Shown piece after piece: positions 6,193-9,188 of a stretch of 9,188 nucleotides of DNA. The stretch lies in contig JAKSCP010000269.1 of NCBI GenBank assembly GCA_022360535.1, forward strand, positions 1 through 9,188, read 5' to 3'. Numbering within the stretch: the stretch's first letter is position 1; each line of letters begins with the position of its first letter. The stretch is from Pseudomonadales bacterium (GTDB lineage: Bacteria; Pseudomonadota; Gammaproteobacteria; Pseudomonadales; Pseudohongiellaceae). The notes under the pieces were generated by a model. The model was not told the DNA's origin. It saw only the letters and a list, made by a program, of their open reading frames with translations, and searched no databases. The position numbers and the translations under genes are program-made.

Positions 6193-6903
6193 ATGATTAC
6201 GCAACATCTCGATTACTCAGATGGAGACACTGCACTCGAGGCCTATGTGGCATACGAGGAAACCGATGTTCAGAAGCCATTGGTGTTAGTGGCCCATGAC
6301 TGGAGTGGTCGTCGGGAATTCGCTTGCCAGGCAGCCGAACGAGTTGCTGGCATGGGATATGTTGGCTTCGCGCTCGACATGTACGGCAAGGGAGTGTTCG
6401 GCGCAGATGGAGACACAGATCTCAATGCATCACTCATGAATCCGTTCGCGAGCGATCGGGCCTTGTTGCGACAACGTATTCGAGCTGCATTGGTGGCCGG
6501 CCGTAATGTGCCGCAGGTCGATCCAACCAGAGTTGCTGCCATGGGTTATTGTTTTGGTGGCATGTGTGTTCTCGAACTCGCCCGTTCCGGTGCAGATGTT
6601 CAGGGTGTGATCAGCATTCATGGCATTTTGGCGCCAGGGGATACGGCGAATGAGGAAATTGTCGCGAAAGTACTCTGTTTGCATGGGCATGATGATCCCA
6701 TGGTTCCGCCGGAGCAGGTGCTCGCATTCGAAACAGAAATGTCGGAGGCTGGTGTCGATTGGCAGCTACATGCCTATGGTGGCACCATGCATGCCTTCAC
6801 CAATCCTGCTGCCAATAATCCGGATTTCGGAACTGTGTACAACGTTGTCGCGGAATCCAGAACCTATCAATCGCTAGCGAACTTTCTGACTGAGTTGTTC
6901 TAG
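6193..6903 (+). CDS. dienelactone hydrolase family protein
   Basis: This is an alpha/beta hydrolase of the DLH family (PF01738), 236 residues and cytoplasmic, with no signal peptide. The Cys-Asp-His triad is visible: Cys120 in the elbow MGYCFGGMCVLE (117-128), Asp168 in HGHDDPMVPP (164-173) and His200 in GGTMHAF (196-202). Other family landmarks are VLVAHDWSG (31-39) and FALDMYGKG (59-67). Classical DLH opens dienelactone in chlorocatechol breakdown, but most chromosomal homologues lack such neighbours and their substrates are unknown. Nothing here suggests an aromatic pathway, so no specific substrate is assigned. The region before the ATG lacks a good Shine-Dalgarno and is A-rich. The gene lies 108 nt after the peroxiredoxin gene, across a large inverted repeat, so it may be separately controlled. 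Confidence 0.93.
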   Translation: MITQHLDYSDGDTALEAYVAYEETDVQKPLVLVAHDWSGRREFACQAAERVAGMGYVGFALDMYGKGVFGADGDTDLNASLMNPFASDRALLRQRIRAALVAGRNVPQVDPTRVAAMGYCFGGMCVLELARSGADVQGVISIHGILAPGDTANEEIVAKVLCLHGHDDPMVPPEQVLAFETEMSEAGVDWQLHAYGGTMHAFTNPAANNPDFGTVYNVVAESRTYQSLANFLTELF

Positions 6904-6910
6904 CCGTCTA

Positions 6911-6930
6911 ACCACTGTTCGTTCAGTGGT
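6911..6930 (+). promoter_or_regulatory. 7-bp hairpin just before the transporter ribosome binding site
   Basis: ACCACTG (6911-6917) and CAGTGGT (6924-6930) are perfect complements around a 6-nt loop. The hairpin starts 7 nt after the hydrolase stop and ends 6 nt before AAGGAG (6937-6942) of the transporter. No T-tract follows. It may moderate read-through, mRNA processing or translation of the transporter, or bind a protein. Confidence 0.5.
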
Positions 6931-6947
6931 GCAGTCAAGGAGTGAGC

Positions 6948-8633
6948 ATGAGTGAGCAGCCTGAAGGAACGAGCTTCGACCAGATGCGCAGCAGAGTTGG
7001 TCTGATTCTCGGGCCGACCGTCTTTATCTTCATGCTCCTGTTTGTGGAGCTGGATCCGGCGAATCCCCTGGTTACCCGCATGGCGGCTGTGATTTTTCTC
7101 ATGGCCATTTGGTGGATCACTGAAGCCATACCGCTGGCGGCGACAGCCTTGTTACCCATCGTATTGTATCCCTTGCTTGGCATCATGTATGGCAGGGAAG
7201 TGCCAGCGGGTAGTCGGGTGGATATGAGCACTGCCAGCTATCGCGATGGATTTAGCTCCAGAGATTTCGATGTCATTCTGCCCAATGTAGCCAATCAATA
7301 CATGGATTGGATCATCTTACTATTCATGGGTGGTTTCATCATTGCCGTTGCTGTCGAAAAATGGAATCTGCATAAACGTATTGCCCTTAACATTTTGAAT
7401 ATCGTTGGTGGGCAGCCTCATAGATTGGTGTTGGGATTTATGCTGGCGACGGGGTTTCTGTCCATGTGGCTTTCCAATACTGCCACTGCGTTGATGATGA
7501 TGCCCATGGGCATGTCGCTTATCCTGCTGTACGAAGAGCTCAATTCCGGCCTGCTCAAGCGCGGCGAAGTCGTGGACAGTAGAGCATCCAACTTTTCATT
7601 AACCTTGTTATTGGGCATAGCGTATTCGGCTTCAATTGGCGGTTTTGCAACGCTAATTGGTACGCCGCCTAATGGCGTGCTGGTGACACAACTTCCTCAG
7701 TTATTTCCAGAGGCACCAGAACTGACTTTTTCCACCTGGCTCTTATTTGCGCTGCCTATGAGCACGGTCTACATGTTGCTGGCCTGGTTGTTATTGACCC
7801 GTTTTGTGTTTCCGCTACCGCCCTCAACCCCCTTCAGCGGTAAAGACTTTATCCGGGATGAACTGCGTAAGCTTGGACCTATGTCCACCGAAGAGAGGCG
7901 GGTGCTAGTGGTCTTTGTTGGGTTTGCTGCGCTCTTGATGACTCGTAAGGAGCGCCTGTTTGGTGCTGACATTGATGTGTTTGGCTGGAGTTACTATTTG
8001 GACAGGATTCTCCAATCGTTTGATACTCAGCCAGTGGGTTATCTGATTGATGATGGCACCGTATCCATCGGCATGGCGCTTACCCTGTTTATGATCCCAG
8101 CAAGTAAAGCCATAGGTGGTCGGCTGCTGGATTGGGACGATGCCAAAAAGATTCCCTGGGGCATCTTGCTTCTGTTTGGGGGCGGGTTGGCGATAGCCAA
8201 GGGATTTACTACCTCCGGGCTGTCCGGGTACATCGCGAGCCAGCTACAGGTTTGGTTAGGGGATGCCAGCCCGCTAATAATTGTTATAAGCACAGTGGGT
8301 ATTATTACTGGCCTCACCGAGGTCGCTTCCAATACCGCCACCATCTCACTCTCCCTGCCGATCATGGCTAGTTTGTCCCAGGCGATCGAAGCACACCCGC
8401 TGCTGCTGTTGATTCCTACCACTTTGGCGGCATCCTGCGCCTTCATGCTGCCAGTTTCCACGCCACCCAATGCTATCGTCTACGGCTCTGGACGCATCCC
8501 TATCATGAAAATGGTAGTGGCAGGCATCTGGCTGGACATTCTGTCCGTAATACTTCTAACGATCTTCGTGTATACCCTTGGGCACCTGGCATTTGGGGTG
8601 CTGGATGGATTCCCCGACTGGGCGATACCCTGA
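6948..8633 (+). CDS. DASS/SLC13 family sodium-coupled anion (dicarboxylate) symporter
   Basis: The 561-residue inner-membrane protein has about eleven hydrophobic segments and the paired motifs of the divalent anion:sodium symporter family. These are SNTATALMMMP (176-186) with GTPPNG (238-243) in the first inverted repeat, and SNTATISLSLP (461-471) with STPPNAIVYGSG (504-515) in the second. In VcINDY these SNT and TP regions bind Na+ and the dicarboxylate. LLFMGGFIIAVAVEKWNLHKRIAL (124-147) is a family signature. The likely substrate is a C4 dicarboxylate such as succinate or malate; sulfate or citrate cannot be excluded. Two polar stretches, about 81-120 and 333-370, look longer than in compact members. 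I chose the ATG at 6948 because AAGGAG (6937-6942) lies 5 nt before it; the GTG at 6942 overlaps that site. It follows the hydrolase by 44 nt. Confidence 0.95.
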   Translation: MSEQPEGTSFDQMRSRVGLILGPTVFIFMLLFVELDPANPLVTRMAAVIFLMAIWWITEAIPLAATALLPIVLYPLLGIMYGREVPAGSRVDMSTASYRDGFSSRDFDVILPNVANQYMDWIILLFMGGFIIAVAVEKWNLHKRIALNILNIVGGQPHRLVLGFMLATGFLSMWLSNTATALMMMPMGMSLILLYEELNSGLLKRGEVVDSRASNFSLTLLLGIAYSASIGGFATLIGTPPNGVLVTQLPQLFPEAPELTFSTWLLFALPMSTVYMLLAWLLLTRFVFPLPPSTPFSGKDFIRDELRKLGPMSTEERRVLVVFVGFAALLMTRKERLFGADIDVFGWSYYLDRILQSFDTQPVGYLIDDGTVSIGMALTLFMIPASKAIGGRLLDWDDAKKIPWGILLLFGGGLAIAKGFTTSGLSGYIASQLQVWLGDASPLIIVISTVGIITGLTEVASNTATISLSLPIMASLSQAIEAHPLLLLIPTTLAASCAFMLPVSTPPNAIVYGSGRIPIMKMVVAGIWLDILSVILLTIFVYTLGHLAFGVLDGFPDWAIP

Positions 8634-8648
8634 TTGAGTAATTCAATC
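8632..8648 (+). other. 6-bp hairpin overlapping the transporter stop codon
   Basis: GATTGA (8632-8637) and TCAATC (8643-8648) flank GTAAT; the first arm includes the last two bases of the TGA stop. With one bulge the stem may extend through CCT and AGG. No U-rich tail follows, so a terminator role is uncertain. Confidence 0.35.
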
Positions 8649-8697
8649 GAGGCATTCCCCGGAAACTCAAAGGATGAAGTAGTTCGCAGTACGAGAA

Positions 8698-8772
8698 ATG
8701 GGGAGTTTTGGGGCTATAGCCTTTATGCTAATGTTTGTTGCCAGTACCTCAATAATCGCCGAAACGCAGTGA
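8698..8772 (+). CDS. possible 24-residue hydrophobic small ORF
   Basis: ATG at 8698 opens a 24-codon frame ending at TGA 8770-8772. The product, starting MGSFGAIAFMLMFVAS, looks like a signal peptide or tiny membrane peptide, with a hydrophobic core and ALA-like small residues near the end. It could be a small membrane protein, the leftover signal peptide of a lost gene, or chance. Only a weak GAGA-type ribosome site precedes it. It is the only gene-like element in the gap between the transporter and the GGDEF gene. Confidence 0.2.
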   Translation: MGSFGAIAFMLMFVASTSIIAETQ

Positions 8773-8781
8773 TCATGGGGC

Positions 8782-8801
8782 CTCGCCGGGAAAAAGGCGG
8801 G
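8782..8801 (+). other. GC-rich hairpin in the leader of the GGDEF gene
   Basis: CTCGCC (8782-8787) pairs with GGCGGG (8796-8801), six pairs including one wobble, around the loop GGGAAAAA. It lies upstream of the candidate -10 box of the GGDEF gene. If transcribed from the transporter it could slow read-through, but no U-tract follows. Confidence 0.3.
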
Positions 8802-8812
8802 TAGAAAAGGAC

Positions 8813-8818
8813 TATAAA
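8813..8818 (+). promoter_or_regulatory. candidate -10 box for the GGDEF gene
   Basis: TATAAA at 8813-8818 matches five of six bases of the -10 consensus and would start RNA near 8825, about 42 nt before the ATG. No recognisable -35 box lies 16-18 nt upstream, so this is tentative. Confidence 0.3.
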
Positions 8819-8831
8819 ATCAATAACTAAG

Positions 8832-8843
8832 CTGCAAAAGCAG
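8832..8843. repeat. 12-nt palindrome CTGCAAAAGCAG, copy 2
   Basis: This is identical to the element at 5469-5480. It ends 23 nt before the GGDEF start codon and would fall in the 5' leader if the candidate -10 box at 8813 is used. It may be a weak hairpin or a binding site shared with the DUF218/peroxiredoxin intergenic region. Confidence 0.45.
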
Positions 8844-8866
8844 ACGCAATTCACGACAATCACAGC

Positions 8867-9188
8867 ATGAATGACCATCATCCTATCGACGATGTTCGGA
8901 CCGACCCCTGTCCGGCGGGCGATGACAATTGTCCTAATCTTTCTCAGGTGCAAAAACTGCGGGAAGAGATAAAGCAGTTGGCAGCGCTGGTGCGTACCGA
9001 TGAATTAACAGGTCTCTTTAATTTCCGCTACTTCACCCAGGCACTGAGTCTGGAGATGGAACGTACCCGTCGTTCGGGGCAGCCCACCTGTCTCATTATG
9101 TGCGACCTGGACCATTTTAAGGATATCAACGACCTGCATGGCCATGAAGTGGGGAATGTTGTGCTTACCCATGTCGCGGGCCTTATCA
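8867..9188 (+). CDS. GGDEF-domain protein (putative diguanylate cyclase), 3' end beyond window
   Basis: The open frame runs from ATG 8867 through the right edge, giving 107 residues. An N-terminal stretch of about 25 residues is rich in Asp, His and Cys (Cys15, Cys22). A short coiled coil leads into the domain (about 25-43). The GGDEF domain then starts canonically with RTDELTGLFNFRYF (43-56) and continues with LIMCDLDHFKDINDLHGHEVGN (76-97). Asp80 is the expected metal ligand, and Phe84, Lys85 and Asn88 are as in active cyclases that make c-di-GMP from two GTP. At residue 97, where PleD has the base-contacting Asp344, this protein has Asn. The GGDEF signature itself lies outside the window, so activity cannot be judged. 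No membrane segment is present in the visible part. No strong Shine-Dalgarno is seen. Regulation may involve the hairpins upstream. Confidence 0.9.
   Translation, partial: MNDHHPIDDVRTDPCPAGDDNCPNLSQVQKLREEIKQLAALVRTDELTGLFNFRYFTQALSLEMERTRRSGQPTCLIMCDLDHFKDINDLHGHEVGNVVLTHVAGLI

Noticed and set aside
6942..6947. GTG at 6942 as the transporter start
   Set aside because: It overlaps the AAGGAG ribosome binding site; the ATG at 6948 has proper spacing.
8740..8866. A c-di-GMP (GEMM) riboswitch in front of the GGDEF gene
   Set aside because: Fragments such as AAACGCAG and GCCTCGCCGGG look suggestive, but I cannot find the conserved GEMM-I core (the CACGCACAGGGCAAACC-like segment and its paired stems) in the right order. 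A covariance-model search would settle it.
8723..8953. Minus-strand ORF of 76 codons
   Set aside because: It overlaps the start of the GGDEF gene in antisense and has no recognisable family pattern.
1..9188. Defence system, CRISPR array, prophage or insertion sequence
   Set aside because: No repeat array, transposase, integrase, toxin-antitoxin pair or nuclease domain is visible; all well-supported genes belong to ordinary chromosomal families.

Overview
This is a chromosomal segment that looks like an ordinary gammaproteobacterium, probably a marine or other aquatic one. The evidence is the close match of the mpl product to the enterobacterial enzyme, the TIGR02444-family gene beside it, and the moderate GC content. 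I see no mobile element, CRISPR array, tRNA, rRNA or phage gene. It reads as core or housekeeping territory with a few oddities, not as an accessory island, and I found no clear undescribed multi-gene system.

Layout. Positions 1-477 (minus strand) hold the start of a TIGR02444/DUF2390-family gene that runs off the left edge. It is divergent from a plus-strand run of five genes: mpl (peptidoglycan recycling ligase), a stand-alone LON substrate-binding-domain protein, a small single-pass membrane ORF, a secreted S1-family serine protease, and a membrane-anchored AsmA-like protein. Gaps in this run are 6-69 nt, so it may be one transcription unit. It ends at an exact 16-bp tandem duplication that covers the last stop codon. 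It meets a convergent minus-strand ElyC/SanA/YdcF-type (DUF218) envelope protein only about 20 nt away. Several of these genes act in or on the envelope.

From 5605 a second plus-strand series begins: a peroxiredoxin-5 family peroxidase, a dienelactone-hydrolase family protein, and a DASS/SLC13 sodium-coupled anion transporter. After a 233-nt gap with several short hairpins comes a GGDEF-domain gene cut by the right edge. The gaps in this half contain inverted repeats: one over the candidate peroxiredoxin -10 box, an 11-bp pair before the hydrolase, and a 7-bp hairpin just before the transporter ribosome binding site.

Most worth a second look: the GGDEF protein has Asn where the canonical base-contacting Asp lies (the GH..GD position). 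Others are a possible -1 slippery site that would give the small membrane protein an alternative tail, an S1 protease with an atypical specificity pocket, and a 12-nt palindrome that recurs exactly upstream of two genes.
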